41,003 nucleotides of DNA from Bacteroidota bacterium (GTDB lineage Bacteria > Bacteroidota > Bacteroidia > Bacteroidales > TTA-H9), in NCBI GenBank assembly GCA_003250395.1, contig QKGM01000030.1, positions 1 through 41,003 on the forward strand, in the 5' to 3' direction. The notes under the pieces are model-generated. The model was not told where the DNA came from, made no database searches, and saw only the letters and a program-made list of their open reading frames with translations. Shown in pieces: positions 1 to 9,402 of the stretch. The translations under genes and the position numbers were made by a program. Each line of letters opens with the position of its first letter. The first letter of the stretch is position 1.

Positions 1-192
1 CTGCGAGCCATAGAAGATACCCTGAAAATAAAGATCGGAGAAACTACTCCCGATAAAAAGTTTACATTACTTACCACTAATTGCCTTGGATGGTGTCATA
101 AAGGCCCTGCAATGCTTATCAATAATGAGGTGTTTACTGAGCTAACACCAGGTAAGGTGGTGGATATCATTGAAAGCTATATGCATAAATAA
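1..192 (+). CDS. hydC: HydC/NuoE-like [2Fe-2S] subunit, C-terminal fragment
   Basis: The reading frame is open from the first base and stops at 190-192, so only the last 63 residues are in the window. They contain TTNCLGWCHKGPAMLIN, which carries the last two cysteines of the thioredoxin-like [2Fe-2S] ferredoxin fold of NuoE and HydC (family form roughly CLGxC...PxMxIN). The segment after it (GKVVDIIESY) matches the terminal helix of that family. It lies 32 bases before hydB and then hydA, the usual order of trimeric NAD-linked [FeFe] hydrogenases, so I call it HydC rather than complex I NuoE. The subunit passes electrons between the FMN subunit and the rest of the complex in the cytoplasm. 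The N-terminal half, with the first two cluster cysteines, lies outside the window. Confidence 0.85.
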   Translation: MRAIEDTLKIKIGETTPDKKFTLLTTNCLGWCHKGPAMLINNEVFTELTPGKVVDIIESYMHK

Positions 193-224
193 CCCAATTC
201 GAACAATTGAAAAAAACAATCACT

Positions 225-1388
225 ATGGAATCGAATAAATTATCAAGGGTTGACTATATCTTCAGACCCGAAACAAACAGATTGGATTTGTTGAAACGGG
301 TAATGTCTAAAGAAAAAGATGATTTCCTACTCGAGTTGATCGACTCAGGGCTTAAAGGACGTGGCGGAGCAGGATTTCTTACTGGGTTAAAATGGAAACT
401 TGCAAAAGAAGCTCAGGCAGACAAAAAATATGTAATCTGTAATGCGGATGAAGGCGAGCCTGGTACTTTTAAGGACCGCGAAATTCTTGACAGGGTTGCA
501 GGGAAAGTACTAACCGGCATGGCTCTCTGTGGATATATTATCGGTGCTGATGAAGGATTTATTTATCTCCGGGCCGAATACAGATTCCTATCATCTAAAT
601 TAAACAAGATGATAGATGAGATTAATGAAGAACTGAAATCCATTGGTCTCAACTTCAGACTTAGTATCCGTTATGGTAGTGGTGCCTATGTTTGCGGAGA
701 AGAAACTGCTCTCATTGAATCTATGGAAGGTAAACGGGGAGAACCTCGTAACAAACCCCCATTCCCTGTTACCGAGGGCTACCTTGGGAAACCAACAGTC
801 GTAAATAATGTAGAGACCTTTGTCAATACGGTAATAATAGCCGAGATAGGCTATCAGGAGTATAAAAAATTAGGAACCGACAGTTCAAGAGGGATGAAAT
901 TGTTTTCCATCTCAGGAGACTGTTCGAAAGAAGGTATTTTTGAGTTAGAGCTTGGAATGTCACTTGCTGATTTCGTGGATGAATTTGGAGATGGTGATAC
1001 AAAAGCTGTACAGGTCGGAGGCGCCTCGGGGTTCTGTGTTCCCCGTAAAAAGTTTAAAGAAACCATTATAGGTTTTGAGGGTATTCCTACCGGGGGTTCT
1101 ATGAAAATTTTCAACAGTTCGCGTTCAATGTACAATGTTCTGCACAATTACCTGGATTTTTTCCAGGAAGAATCGTGCGGACAATGTACACCATGCCGTG
1201 TTGGATGCCAACAACTCTTTAAAGGAATCATGGCAGTTAAACGCAGAGAACGTCCTGCCACCTATCTCGATGAGTTGGTAAAACTTGCCGAAACCATGCG
1301 CTTCGCATCCAAATGCGGACTTGGGCAATCAGTGGGCAATGCCTTCGTATCGATTGTTGAAAACTTCAGGGAAGAAATAGTATACTAA
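225..1388 (+). CDS. hydB: NADH-binding FMN/[4Fe-4S] subunit HydB of [FeFe] hydrogenase
   Basis: This is a NuoF-like flavoprotein of 387 residues that binds NAD(H) and FMN. The glycine-rich GRGGAGF (45-51) and CNADEGEPGTFKDR (from about residue 73) are the NADH/FMN signatures. SCGQCTPCRVG gives cluster cysteines 318, 321 and 324, and the fourth is C364. Unlike long HydB proteins such as that of Thermotoga, it has no N-terminal thioredoxin-like domain and no C-terminal ferredoxin extension. I chose ATG 225; an in-frame TTG at 207 would add six residues with no sign of conservation. hydA starts 24 bases downstream, so the genes are cotranscribed. The hydA partner makes a hydrogenase role more likely than complex I. 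Confidence 0.93.
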   Translation: MESNKLSRVDYIFRPETNRLDLLKRVMSKEKDDFLLELIDSGLKGRGGAGFLTGLKWKLAKEAQADKKYVICNADEGEPGTFKDREILDRVAGKVLTGMALCGYIIGADEGFIYLRAEYRFLSSKLNKMIDEINEELKSIGLNFRLSIRYGSGAYVCGEETALIESMEGKRGEPRNKPPFPVTEGYLGKPTVVNNVETFVNTVIIAEIGYQEYKKLGTDSSRGMKLFSISGDCSKEGIFELELGMSLADFVDEFGDGDTKAVQVGGASGFCVPRKKFKETIIGFEGIPTGGSMKIFNSSRSMYNVLHNYLDFFQEESCGQCTPCRVGCQQLFKGIMAVKRRERPATYLDELVKLAETMRFASKCGLGQSVGNAFVSIVENFREEIVY

Positions 1389-1412
1389 CCTAAAAAACAA
1401 GGAGACTGAGAA

Positions 1413-3206
1413 ATGACACAAAAGATGATCAATCTCACCATTAACAATATACCTGTTACGGTTGAAGAAGGCACCACAATTCTTGATGCTGCCCGCAAGC
1501 TTAATATCCGGATTCCGACTCTCTGCTATCACGAAGATCTTTGTGTAGCTGGTAATTGCCGTGTCTGCGTAGTAGAACAGGTAGGAATGCGTACCTTACA
1601 GGCTTCATGTGCTGTTCCTGTTCGTGAAAACATGCAGATTTTAACAAATAGCATGAAGGTAAGGCAAGCTAGGAAAAATATCATTGAGCTTTTACTGTCT
1701 GAACATCGAGCCGATTGCACTAAGTGCTACAAAAACGGTAATTGCGAATTGCAGGATTTAGCCAATGAATACAGGACTGGAAACCAGATGTACCTCGACC
1801 TGGTTCATGAAAAATCGTTCACTATCGATATGTCATCGCCATCGATCATGAAAGATGACTCCAAATGTATCAGATGTCAGCGCTGTGTTCGCACCTGTGC
1901 TGAACTTCAGGGAGTGAATGCTCTTTCTGTAGCCAACAAAGGTCATGAAATGAAAATTTCCAGCTTCTTCGAAAAGCCAATGCACGAAGTCGTCTGTACC
2001 AATTGCGGCCAGTGTATTAACCGCTGTCCGACCGGTGCACTCGTAGAACGCAATTATATTGATGAAGTTTGGAACGCCATTTACGATCCCACCAAACATG
2101 TAGCTGTTCAAACTGCACCTGCTGTAAGGATAGCACTGGGTGAAGAGTTGGGATTTGATCCAGGAGAACGTGTTACAGGGAAAATGGTAGCTGCCCTGAA
2201 AAGACTGGGGTTCAACTCAGTACTTGATACCGATTTCACCGCTGACCTGACCATCATGGAAGAAGGAACAGAATTACTCACCCGTCTGAAAAAAGCAATT
2301 GTTGACAAAGACGCAACTGTTTCGTTACCATTAACCACATCTTGTTCTCCAGGGTGGATTAAGTTCATCGAACATACCTTCCCTGAATTCCTGCCAAATG
2401 TTTCAACCTGCAAGTCGCCCCAGCAGATGTTTGGTGCCCTGGTAAAAACTTACTATGCCCAAAGGAAAAATATAAATCCTAAGGACATTGTATCCGTTTC
2501 TATCATGCCCTGTACTGCCAAGAAATATGAGGCTCAACGCCCAGAAATGCGTGATAGTGGTTACCAGGACGTCGATTACGTTCTCACAACACGTGAGTTA
2601 GCCATTATGATCAAACAGGCAGGCATTGAATTCCTGAAACTGGAAGACGAACAATATGACCGGTTTATGGGTGATTCAACAGGAGCTGCTGTGATATTCG
2701 GTGCAACCGGTGGAGTGATGGAGGCAGCACTTAGAACTGCATGGGAAATCGTAACAGGAACTACAGTTCCATTTGAAAACCTGAATATTACTCCGGTTCG
2801 TGGTATGGAAGGTATTAAAGAAGCGACGGTCACCATTTCAGGTTGCAAACCAGAATGGAGTTTTCTTGAAGGAGTTGATCTTCGTTGTGCTATTGCCCAT
2901 GGTCTTGCCAATGCAAAACAACTGATGCAAGCTGTTAAAGATGGAAAAGCAAATTATCACTTCATCGAAATTATGGCATGCCCTGGTGGATGCCTTGGCG
3001 GTGGAGGGCAACCTATTCCTACCAATCCTGAAATTCGGAAAAAGCGTGCCGAAGCAATATATTCCGAAGATGAGCATATGCCATTACGCAAATCGCATGA
3101 AAATCCTGAAGTTGCACAAATATATCAGGAATTCCTCGGTGAACCGCTTGGACATAAATCGCATGAATTACTTCATACACACTATAAAGCACGGAAACGT
3201 TACTAA
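1413..3206 (+). CDS. hydA: [FeFe] hydrogenase catalytic subunit HydA (bifurcating type, M3)
   Basis: The 597-residue protein has the full M3 layout: a plant-type [2Fe-2S] domain (C38, C49, C52, C66), a His-Cys [4Fe-4S] site (H98, C102, C105, C111), two [4Fe-4S] clusters (C152-C162 and C195-C205), then the H-cluster domain and a C-terminal small-subunit region. H-cluster ligands are C311 (TSCSPGW), C367 (MPCTAKKYE) and C523/C527 (MACPGGCLGGGGQP). It makes or consumes H2, in trimeric enzymes coupled to NAD and ferredoxin through HydB and HydC. Position 312, often a cysteine used for proton transfer in [FeFe] hydrogenases, is serine here. GGAG lies shortly before the ATG. The gene ends just before a strong terminator. 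Confidence 0.96.
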   Translation: MTQKMINLTINNIPVTVEEGTTILDAARKLNIRIPTLCYHEDLCVAGNCRVCVVEQVGMRTLQASCAVPVRENMQILTNSMKVRQARKNIIELLLSEHRADCTKCYKNGNCELQDLANEYRTGNQMYLDLVHEKSFTIDMSSPSIMKDDSKCIRCQRCVRTCAELQGVNALSVANKGHEMKISSFFEKPMHEVVCTNCGQCINRCPTGALVERNYIDEVWNAIYDPTKHVAVQTAPAVRIALGEELGFDPGERVTGKMVAALKRLGFNSVLDTDFTADLTIMEEGTELLTRLKKAIVDKDATVSLPLTTSCSPGWIKFIEHTFPEFLPNVSTCKSPQQMFGALVKTYYAQRKNINPKDIVSVSIMPCTAKKYEAQRPEMRDSGYQDVDYVLTTRELAIMIKQAGIEFLKLEDEQYDRFMGDSTGAAVIFGATGGVMEAALRTAWEIVTGTTVPFENLNITPVRGMEGIKEATVTISGCKPEWSFLEGVDLRCAIAHGLANAKQLMQAVKDGKANYHFIEIMACPGGCLGGGGQPIPTNPEIRKKRAEAIYSEDEHMPLRKSHENPEVAQIYQEFLGEPLGHKSHELLHTHYKARKRY

Positions 3207-3220
3207 TAATGCATAAATTT

Positions 3221-3256
3221 GCCGCCTGCCGGGGGCTTCTCCAACAGGCGGCTTTT
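3221..3256 (+). terminator. Rho-independent terminator after hydA
   Basis: GCCGCCTG (3221-3228) pairs perfectly with CAGGCGGC (3245-3252) around a 16-base loop and is followed by TTTT. It lies 15 bases after the hydA stop and 36 bases before the response regulator, so that gene is reached by read-through or from a start site I cannot see. Confidence 0.85.
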
Positions 3257-3291
3257 AAAAATCAATTTTCAATTAAATTAGCCGAATAAAC

Positions 3292-3684
3292 ATGAAAGAT
3301 TATAAAATATTGTTAGTTGACGACGACATTGACTTCGTTTTTATTCAGAAAGCCATTCTCGAGAAAGAGGGCTACAAAGTAGTGACCGCTGGCGATAAAT
3401 TTGAAGGATTTGCAAAAGCCCGTGCCGAAAAGCCAGATCTTGCAATTCTTGATGTTATGATGAATACCGATCAGGAAGGTTATGAAATGGCTCGTGAAAT
3501 GCGTAAAGATCCCGAATTCGAGAAACTCCCTATAATTATGCTGACAAGTGTAGACAGCATTACAGGGATTAATCTCAAAGAGATGGCTAAAGATCCTAAG
3601 TGGCTACCGGTTAACTCTTTCCTCGAAAAACCAGTACAACCACAAACTTTGCTGGCTGAAGTCAAACGATTACTTGGTAAGTAG
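3292..3684 (+). CDS. Single-domain CheY-like response regulator
   Basis: The 130 residues are one receiver domain with no output domain. The acidic pocket is LLVDDD (D10-D12), the phospho-acceptor is D54 in LAILDVMM, and the switch residues are T85 (MLTS) and K113 (EKP). Such stand-alone receivers signal by protein contact or act in phosphorelays. No histidine kinase is in the window, so its partner is unknown. It lies downstream of hydABC behind a terminator, and neighbouring response regulators are seen near some hydrogenase operons, but a role in hydrogenase control is only a guess. It has its own strong terminator. The start ATG has no clear Shine-Dalgarno site. Confidence 0.93.
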   Translation: MKDYKILLVDDDIDFVFIQKAILEKEGYKVVTAGDKFEGFAKARAEKPDLAILDVMMNTDQEGYEMAREMRKDPEFEKLPIIMLTSVDSITGINLKEMAKDPKWLPVNSFLEKPVQPQTLLAEVKRLLGK

Positions 3685-3755
3685 TAAAACTATTTTATAT
3701 ATTTGCTTTTTTAATCGACCGTCCGCGGTGCCCTGATTAACCAAATTCCAGCAAT

Positions 3756-3793
3756 ACTGCCACTTCTCAGCAACCAGAAGTGGCAGTTTTTTT
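3756..3793 (+). terminator. Rho-independent terminator after the response regulator
   Basis: A 12-base perfect stem, ACTGCCACTTCT (3756-3767) with AGAAGTGGCAGT (3776-3787), has an 8-base loop and is followed by six T (3788-3793). It ends + strand transcription. The minus side has no T run, so it is probably not a terminator for the VWA gene that converges from the right. Confidence 0.93.
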
Positions 3794-3886
3794 ATATCAG
3801 ACTTTTTAAAATTATTCAGTAAAAAATCTATAGTTACAGAATCATCAGGATTTGATACAATATATAATTACTGTTTGAGCTCATTA

Positions 3887-5962
3887 TTAATAACTACCGG
3901 CCCATCGTCTTAATACCCATTCTCCGGTAAGTAAAACTATAATCAGAATAAATACAGAGAACAAACCAATCCATTCAGTCACATGCTCTTCAGATAGCAA
4001 TACAGGCTTTAACCTACGCTCATTTAGCAGCATTACCGCTATGCTGTCAATCTTAGTTTCGGGAACAAAAACCCCGCCCCTTGAACTGGTAAGATTATAC
4101 AGTAAACGATTGTCAGCCTGCATATTTTGAAGCTCCAGATTTGCCGGTATGACAACAAAATCGCCTTTCTCTTTTAATGTTTCACCTGATTCTGTTGTTG
4201 ATGCTTCCCATGTATACCTTCCGGAAGGGAATCTTCCTAAATTTAAGGAAAAAGCTTTATCATGCCTGGCAAAATTATAGGGGAATGATTGATCTTGTTC
4301 ATCTTTTATTTCCAGTTGAACTTCGGGGTCATTGATCATCTCATAGCTCTTGTTGTATAATTCCGCATCAAATAATACTGGTTCAAACTGTTGAAATGTC
4401 CTTGCAGCTGATACTCTTAAACGCTTTTTTGATTCCCTGACCGTCAGGTATTGTATCGTTTTGGTAAGCCAGATGTCGTACATTTCGGGGCTACCTGTCT
4501 CCATCCAGGTGATTTGCCTTTGCCGCCATAATCCTTCTCCTGTGATTACACCGCATCTGGCGTCCTTCAATTTTCCAAATACAACCAATGGCCTCCCGGT
4601 TTGAATTCCATCTATCTTTTGGTACAGTAGGACATCAGTTCCTGAACCCAAATTGTATGCACCTGAAGGAACCGAAAACGGAGGCAGACCAGGATACATA
4701 TTTGTAGCCGTCTCGGGCATTACAAACAAAGTAAACTGCTTATTAACTACAGGAATCGCATAAGACATTTCATCTCTGTCAGCATGAACCGAAACAGGTG
4801 GCAGAAGATTGTTAAACAATTTAAGATCGGTCAAAGCACCTAATATAAAAAGTGAAGAGACACCTGCATTAGAAGCCTGATTAATAAAATCAGTCATTGG
4901 AAATGCAACTGAAGGAAGCTGATGATACACAATCAGATTATATGCATCCGGATTAGGCAGATTAAAGGGCGGAGTCTGAACATCAACTTCAAGATGGTAT
5001 TGCGATAGAATAATCTGTCTAAGCGCCCCCAGATCAGGATGTGGTGCTGATCCAAGAACCAAAACCTTAAGCCGGTTGTCCAGAACCTCAATATAAGTCT
5101 CATATTTATTATTATGAACAGAAGTTTCTCCTTCAAGAGGGCTAACTTCTGCTTCGATGCGCAACAAACCTTTCTTCCGGGTTTGAACTGTGAATCCGAT
5201 ATTTTTACTGAACAATTCAGATGTAACAGCTACCTCCTGCTCCCCCTTTTTCTCTCCTTCAACACTGAGTTTAACCTTCAGGTTTTCACCCTTGCAACCA
5301 CTTGCGTTTACAACAATTTCAACAGGGAATGAAGTACCAACAAAGGCGACCTTATTTACATGCAGTTGCTTTATTTTCGTATCACGCTGAGAAAGGGTGT
5401 CACCATAACCCACTGCAAATATTCTAAACCCTGCATCAGATGTTGCGTACAGCGGATCAGCACCACGGTTAACTATACCATCGCTGAGTAAAACCACAGC
5501 ACTTTGCTGACGATTTTCTAAACGCGTCTTAAGATTTGAAAAGAGAGCAGAAAAATCGGTTGCCTGTTCGTTAAATTGTTCACTAAGTCCATCGTTAACA
5601 GCACTTCCAAAATTCACAAACCTTACATCATAAACCTTTTCCAGTTGACCTGCAAGCCGTTTGGCAGCAGCAGGAAGCTCCTGTCTGACCCTGAGAGAAT
5701 CACTACCCGAAACCATACTTACACTATTGTCCTGTGCAATGACTAATACAGGTTTCTGCTGCACTGTTATAGTAGTATGAATCATAGGTGAGAGCAACAG
5801 GAAACAGATGAGCGAGACCACAACAAACCGCAGCGAAGCGCCAATCCATTGTATACGTCCGGAAAAATCACTCTTTTTGTCTTTATAATAAAGTACACCT
5901 GCATAAAATGCCCCGGTGAGCAAACACAACGGTATGTATAAAAAAGACGATAATACTATCAT
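3887..5962 (-). CDS. Membrane-anchored VWA-type domain protein, function unknown
   Basis: This is a 691-residue protein with two N-terminal hydrophobic helices (about 4-24 and 41-61) and one near the C-terminus (about 667-686, before RRWAGSY), so most of it faces the periplasm. Just after the second helix, QDNSVSM (DNSVS at 78-82) matches the DxSxS metal-ion adhesion motif of von Willebrand A domains, and LLSDGIVNRGADP fits the later part of that domain. The middle resembles the beta-sandwich and glutamine-amidotransferase-like parts of Bacteroidota VWA membrane proteins of the BatA/BatB neighbourhood. No MoxR ATPase or Bat gene is adjacent, so it seems to be a single gene. A minus-strand TAACTTTG at 6151-6158 could be its -7 box. 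Confidence 0.85.
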   Translation of the reverse strand: MIVLSSFLYIPLCLLTGAFYAGVLYYKDKKSDFSGRIQWIGASLRFVVVSLICFLLLSPMIHTTITVQQKPVLVIAQDNSVSMVSGSDSLRVRQELPAAAKRLAGQLEKVYDVRFVNFGSAVNDGLSEQFNEQATDFSALFSNLKTRLENRQQSAVVLLSDGIVNRGADPLYATSDAGFRIFAVGYGDTLSQRDTKIKQLHVNKVAFVGTSFPVEIVVNASGCKGENLKVKLSVEGEKKGEQEVAVTSELFSKNIGFTVQTRKKGLLRIEAEVSPLEGETSVHNNKYETYIEVLDNRLKVLVLGSAPHPDLGALRQIILSQYHLEVDVQTPPFNLPNPDAYNLIVYHQLPSVAFPMTDFINQASNAGVSSLFILGALTDLKLFNNLLPPVSVHADRDEMSYAIPVVNKQFTLFVMPETATNMYPGLPPFSVPSGAYNLGSGTDVLLYQKIDGIQTGRPLVVFGKLKDARCGVITGEGLWRQRQITWMETGSPEMYDIWLTKTIQYLTVRESKKRLRVSAARTFQQFEPVLFDAELYNKSYEMINDPEVQLEIKDEQDQSFPYNFARHDKAFSLNLGRFPSGRYTWEASTTESGETLKEKGDFVVIPANLELQNMQADNRLLYNLTSSRGGVFVPETKIDSIAVMLLNERRLKPVLLSEEHVTEWIGLFSVFILIIVLLTGEWVLRRWAGSY

Positions 5963-6150
5963 TTATGTACGGTATGTTTTACAATTTCAACAGGTAATAT
6001 TTAAATCCAAACAAGCCCGACAGCCCGCAATTCTATAAACAGAGGAATCTCCCCAACAGAAGAAGACAAACTGAGACACGTTTTTGGGGTTACGATTAAT
6101 CACAAACCGTCATATTTTTTACGAAAAAATCGCTTCCCGCATTCGAGAAG

Positions 6151-6158
6151 CAAAGTTA
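6151..6158 (-). promoter_or_regulatory. Possible -7 box for the VWA protein gene
   Basis: Read on the minus strand this is TAACTTTG, a full match to the Bacteroidota -7 consensus TAnnTTTG. I could not find a convincing TTG element 19-21 bases upstream, and the leader would be about 180 bases, so the call is weak. Confidence 0.3.
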
Positions 6159-6243
6159 GTTATTCACAGCTAAAAGGGAAATTTAGCTTTCAAGATTAGA
6201 GAACCAGGCTAGTTTGTATCATAAGACGAAATGCCGGATTGCA

Positions 6244-6273
6244 TTGCTGATATCAACGGATGCCATATATTTG
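6244..6273 (+). promoter_or_regulatory. Bacteroidota-type promoter of the MocR regulator gene
   Basis: TTG (6244-6246) and TATATTTG (6266-6273) are 19 bases apart, matching the -33/-7 arrangement of Bacteroidota sigma factors. Transcription would begin near 6280, giving a leader of about 150 bases before the chosen ATG at 6435. The rest of the gap 5963-6434 shows no gene. Confidence 0.6.
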
Positions 6274-6434
6274 CTTTAATGAGGGAGCAATCAATCCGAT
6301 AGCAGCTTTTCAGGTTTTGACAATAAACTGAAGGCTATCCGGAAAGAATACCCACCGTTCAGTTAAATATTGCTATATCGGGTTGTTTGGCTTTCTTCCT
6401 AATTTCTTATGTGTATCTATTAATGTATCTCTCT

Positions 6435-7901
6435 ATGTTACTTAATATTAACAGAACCAGCCCAATTCCCATATTTGATCAGTTGGTCGGTCAAATCCGG
6501 CAGATGATTGATGAAGGATTGCTTGAGGAAGGGTATAAAATGCCATCTACACGGCAATTATCTATCTCACTCGAAGTTAACCGTACAACAGTAGTTAAGG
6601 TATACGAGGAACTGTGGGCTTTAGGGTATCTGGAAAGCACAAGCGGTTCTTACACAAAAGTCCGTCGAAGAAAAAAAATATCAGTTTCTGCCAAACAACG
6701 CAATCTGCCCGATTCAACTACCCGCCAACTGTTCGACACCCAGAATCTCTTTGAATTGCAGCAGATGGACAAGTATGCTCAATTGATGAAAGAACCGCTA
6801 CCAGGGGTCATCGACTTTTACCATCTGGTCCCCGATCCAAGACTCATTGACCAAAGGCTCATTGCTAACTGTTTCAGAGAAGTGATGGCAGATAATTCAC
6901 TAAATATATTCGGGTATAATCAACCCAGAGGCCTGCCTGCTTTACGCCAGGTAATTGCAACCCATATGCAACTCCACAGCATTCATGCTACAGACGATAA
7001 CATTCTAATAACCAACGGATCTCAAAATTCACTTCAGCTTATTTTCCAAACTTTTGCCCAAAGAGGTGATACCATCGCAATCGAGGCACCTACCTATGCC
7101 ATGTTATTCCCGCTAATTAGGTTTCACGGGTTAAACGTTGTTGAAGTTGAAACTACGGATACCGGATTTGACCTTGAAGAGCTGAAAAAACAGATTGAAA
7201 AACAACCAATTCGTTTTATTTACACAATACCAACCTTTCAAAACCCTACCGGCACAACTATGCCTCAGCAAAACAGAGAAGAATTGCTGAGCCTTTGCGA
7301 ACGCCATCATATCATATTAATTGAAGACAGCATTGAAGAGGAGATGAAGTATTTTGGCAAGGTTCATCTCCCGATTAAATCAATGGATAAACACGGACAT
7401 GTTATTTATCTGGGGAGTTTCTCCAAGGTTCTGGCTCCGGGTTTAAGGACTGCCTGGATCATTGCACCGGTTGATTGTATCAGAAGAATTACCATCGTTA
7501 AAATGATGAGCGATATAACTTCAAACACCTTGAGCCAGGCAATTATATACAGGTTCTGTCGTCTGGGTTATTACGAAATACATCTTCGCCGGATGATGCG
7601 TATCTTCCGAAGGCGTATGAAAACAGCCCTGAAAGCGTTGAAAAAATGGATGCCGGCCAGCATGGTCAGTTGGAAAGAACCTTTGGGAGGTTTTATTATC
7701 TGGCTTGAGATTGCTGCTAATCCTCCAGCCGATGTTGAAGCATGGTTTCAGCAACATGGTGTACGCATTACTGATGGCAGTATGTTTTACTACACCCCTC
7801 GTTCCGGGTTCAGGATCAGAATCAGCATCAGCAAATGCAACGATATGGAAATAGAAGAAGGGATGAGGCGGTTAGGAATGGCTATAAACACCCTGATCTA
7901 G
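6435..7901 (+). CDS. MocR-type GntR/aminotransferase-like transcription regulator
   Basis: The protein fuses an N-terminal GntR winged helix-turn-helix (about residues 8-75, with MPSTRQLSISLEVNRTTVV) to a fold-type I aminotransferase domain. The PLP-binding lysine is K331 in GSFSKVLAPGLRTAW; NPTGT and IEDSIEEE are other aminotransferase marks. MocR regulators sense PLP or amino compounds and often control vitamin B6 or amino-acid genes, but no such gene is adjacent and the target is unknown. A longer reading from TTG 6387 adds a hydrophobic leader that does not fit the family. ATG 6435 (MLLNINRTSPIPIFDQL) starts right at the first helix; ATG 6423 is also possible. Length (488 residues) is normal. 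Confidence 0.92.
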   Translation: MLLNINRTSPIPIFDQLVGQIRQMIDEGLLEEGYKMPSTRQLSISLEVNRTTVVKVYEELWALGYLESTSGSYTKVRRRKKISVSAKQRNLPDSTTRQLFDTQNLFELQQMDKYAQLMKEPLPGVIDFYHLVPDPRLIDQRLIANCFREVMADNSLNIFGYNQPRGLPALRQVIATHMQLHSIHATDDNILITNGSQNSLQLIFQTFAQRGDTIAIEAPTYAMLFPLIRFHGLNVVEVETTDTGFDLEELKKQIEKQPIRFIYTIPTFQNPTGTTMPQQNREELLSLCERHHIILIEDSIEEEMKYFGKVHLPIKSMDKHGHVIYLGSFSKVLAPGLRTAWIIAPVDCIRRITIVKMMSDITSNTLSQAIIYRFCRLGYYEIHLRRMMRIFRRRMKTALKALKKWMPASMVSWKEPLGGFIIWLEIAANPPADVEAWFQQHGVRITDGSMFYYTPRSGFRIRISISKCNDMEIEEGMRRLGMAINTLI

Positions 7902-7962
7902 TCTTTAACGAAATGAATCGAAAGGCAGGATTAATGAAAATACTGGATTGCACAAGAGAGCA

Positions 7963-7982
7963 AGGGGTCATACTGTACCCCT
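7963..7982. terminator. Hairpin between convergent genes
   Basis: AGGGGT (7963-7968) pairs with ACCCCT (7977-7982) around an 8-base loop, in the 111-base gap between the MocR gene and the T9SS cargo gene that face each other. There is no T run on either side, so termination is uncertain. Confidence 0.3.
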
Positions 7983-8012
7983 GCCTCCCAAACCGAAAAA
8001 CCAGACTTAGAG

Positions 8013-8951
8013 CTATTGTTTCGTTATCTTAAATGTTTTGAGGACAGATTTTCCAACCTGAATTTTTAAAATGTATATCCCTTCCTTTATAGCTGAAGTA
8101 TTCACTACTTTATCCTTCCCTTTTATTAACAGTCTGCCATAAGAATCAAAAAGCTCATATTCTATTGGGGTGTCATTCGAAATATTGATAAATGAATTAA
8201 ATGGATTTGGATAAACTCCAGAATCCTTGTCTTTATCATCCTGTACAGAGGCCGGGCCGTGCAAGGGTCTTAAGTAATTGCAATCATTTGTCCAGTTGGC
8301 TGATTTATATGAAATCAGGCTATCTACATAACATCGTAAACATTTAATCTCACCTTCCAGCACAAACATCCTGGCAACACCGAAGAAATACTTTAGCGAA
8401 CCTATTTTATCAACAATTGGTAACGCATCACCTTCAAACGGCCGATTAAACATCCAATTCGATGAGGCTGTCGCTGAATTATAAATCATTTTCAAGTTAT
8501 TACCTTGTACAGACATACTGGAAACACTGTCAACCACATATTCAAACCTTGAGCAAAAGTACTCGTTCTGAGTACACGGGATTGTTTGGTCCCGAATCAG
8601 GATAGTATCATCCGTGTTGATGTTTAGCAGGTATAACGGATAAAACGTACTGTCAAACTCATTGTAATGATAAACTGTATCGTTGGAACTATAAATATAA
8701 TTCCTTGAAATATAAATGGTATCCCAGTAGTAGCTTCCATCCGGTTTCATTAATTCGTCAATCTCGTTATTAACCAATACGCGGCATGACTTATTCATGA
8801 GAACGGTATCCCCTACCGACTCAATAACAGTCAAATAAGGTGGCAATCCATAATCATGGTCATAATACCATTTTGCTCCGACAGGAGCCCAATTCTGTCC
8901 GCTCACAAAAGCAGGAACAAGAAATAAAAATATAAGTACTTTTTTAATCAT
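8013..8951 (-). CDS. Secreted protein with type IX secretion sorting domain
   Basis: This is a 312-residue protein. Residues 1-19 (MIKKVLIFLFLVPAFVSGQ) form a signal peptide. The last 75 or so residues begin with VYPNPFNSFINIS and end in ILKIQVGKSVLKTFKITKQ, the pattern of type A T9SS C-terminal sorting domains, so it is exported across the outer membrane. The middle (about 20-235) has several short Tyr/Asp-rich strands and a CLRCY motif and is not a family I recognise. Function is unknown. Its presence supports a Bacteroidota origin. No operon partner is visible; the next minus gene starts 475 bases away. Confidence 0.87.
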   Translation of the reverse strand: MIKKVLIFLFLVPAFVSGQNWAPVGAKWYYDHDYGLPPYLTVIESVGDTVLMNKSCRVLVNNEIDELMKPDGSYYWDTIYISRNYIYSSNDTVYHYNEFDSTFYPLYLLNINTDDTILIRDQTIPCTQNEYFCSRFEYVVDSVSSMSVQGNNLKMIYNSATASSNWMFNRPFEGDALPIVDKIGSLKYFFGVARMFVLEGEIKCLRCYVDSLISYKSANWTNDCNYLRPLHGPASVQDDKDKDSGVYPNPFNSFINISNDTPIEYELFDSYGRLLIKGKDKVVNTSAIKEGIYILKIQVGKSVLKTFKITKQ

Positions 8952-9402
8952 AATTGTAGGTTGTTAAGATTAAGACAATTATAAATCTACGTCTAAAAAT
9001 GTTATAGAGACATGGCTGGTCAATATTTCATTAAAAGTTCCAGCCCTTTTCAATTTAACAGATTAGACATCCAGCTCCATAATAACCAGAGTATCAGACC
9101 GTCGGACCTTGCCGGTTTTTCAATTATATTCCCTGCAAAACCCCTTACTGTTCTGAGGATTGATTTTGAACCAAATATACACATAAAACACAATCATAAC
9201 CTTGCCAGGTGAATCTTTATCACATAAATATTAAAACGAATTGAATAATGATTAATGGTATAAATACGGATGGACAGCTTATAGTTTGTTATCAATCAGA
9301 AGCAAACTAAAAATTCCCAAAAAGAAGTGATGTTTTATCAAAAACATGAGACAGAAAACCAGCATTAAATATTAAAATAACCGTTTTCGAAAAATAAGTA
9401 AA
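8952..9402. other. Intergenic, no gene seen
   Basis: This AT-rich gap between two minus-strand genes has only a 66-codon open frame on the + strand (9012-9212) without family resemblance. A minus-strand TATATTTG (9172-9179) fits a -7 box, but no matching upstream element is at the right distance. Confidence 0.5.

Noticed and set aside
1..1388. Respiratory complex I subunits NuoE and NuoF
   Set aside because: The next gene is a complete [FeFe] hydrogenase catalytic subunit and no other nuo genes are seen.
6387..6434. Longer MocR protein from TTG 6387
   Set aside because: It would add a hydrophobic segment before the helix-turn-helix that the family does not have.
9012..9212. 66-codon open frame between two minus genes
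   Set aside because: No recognisable domain, signal or start context; likely chance.
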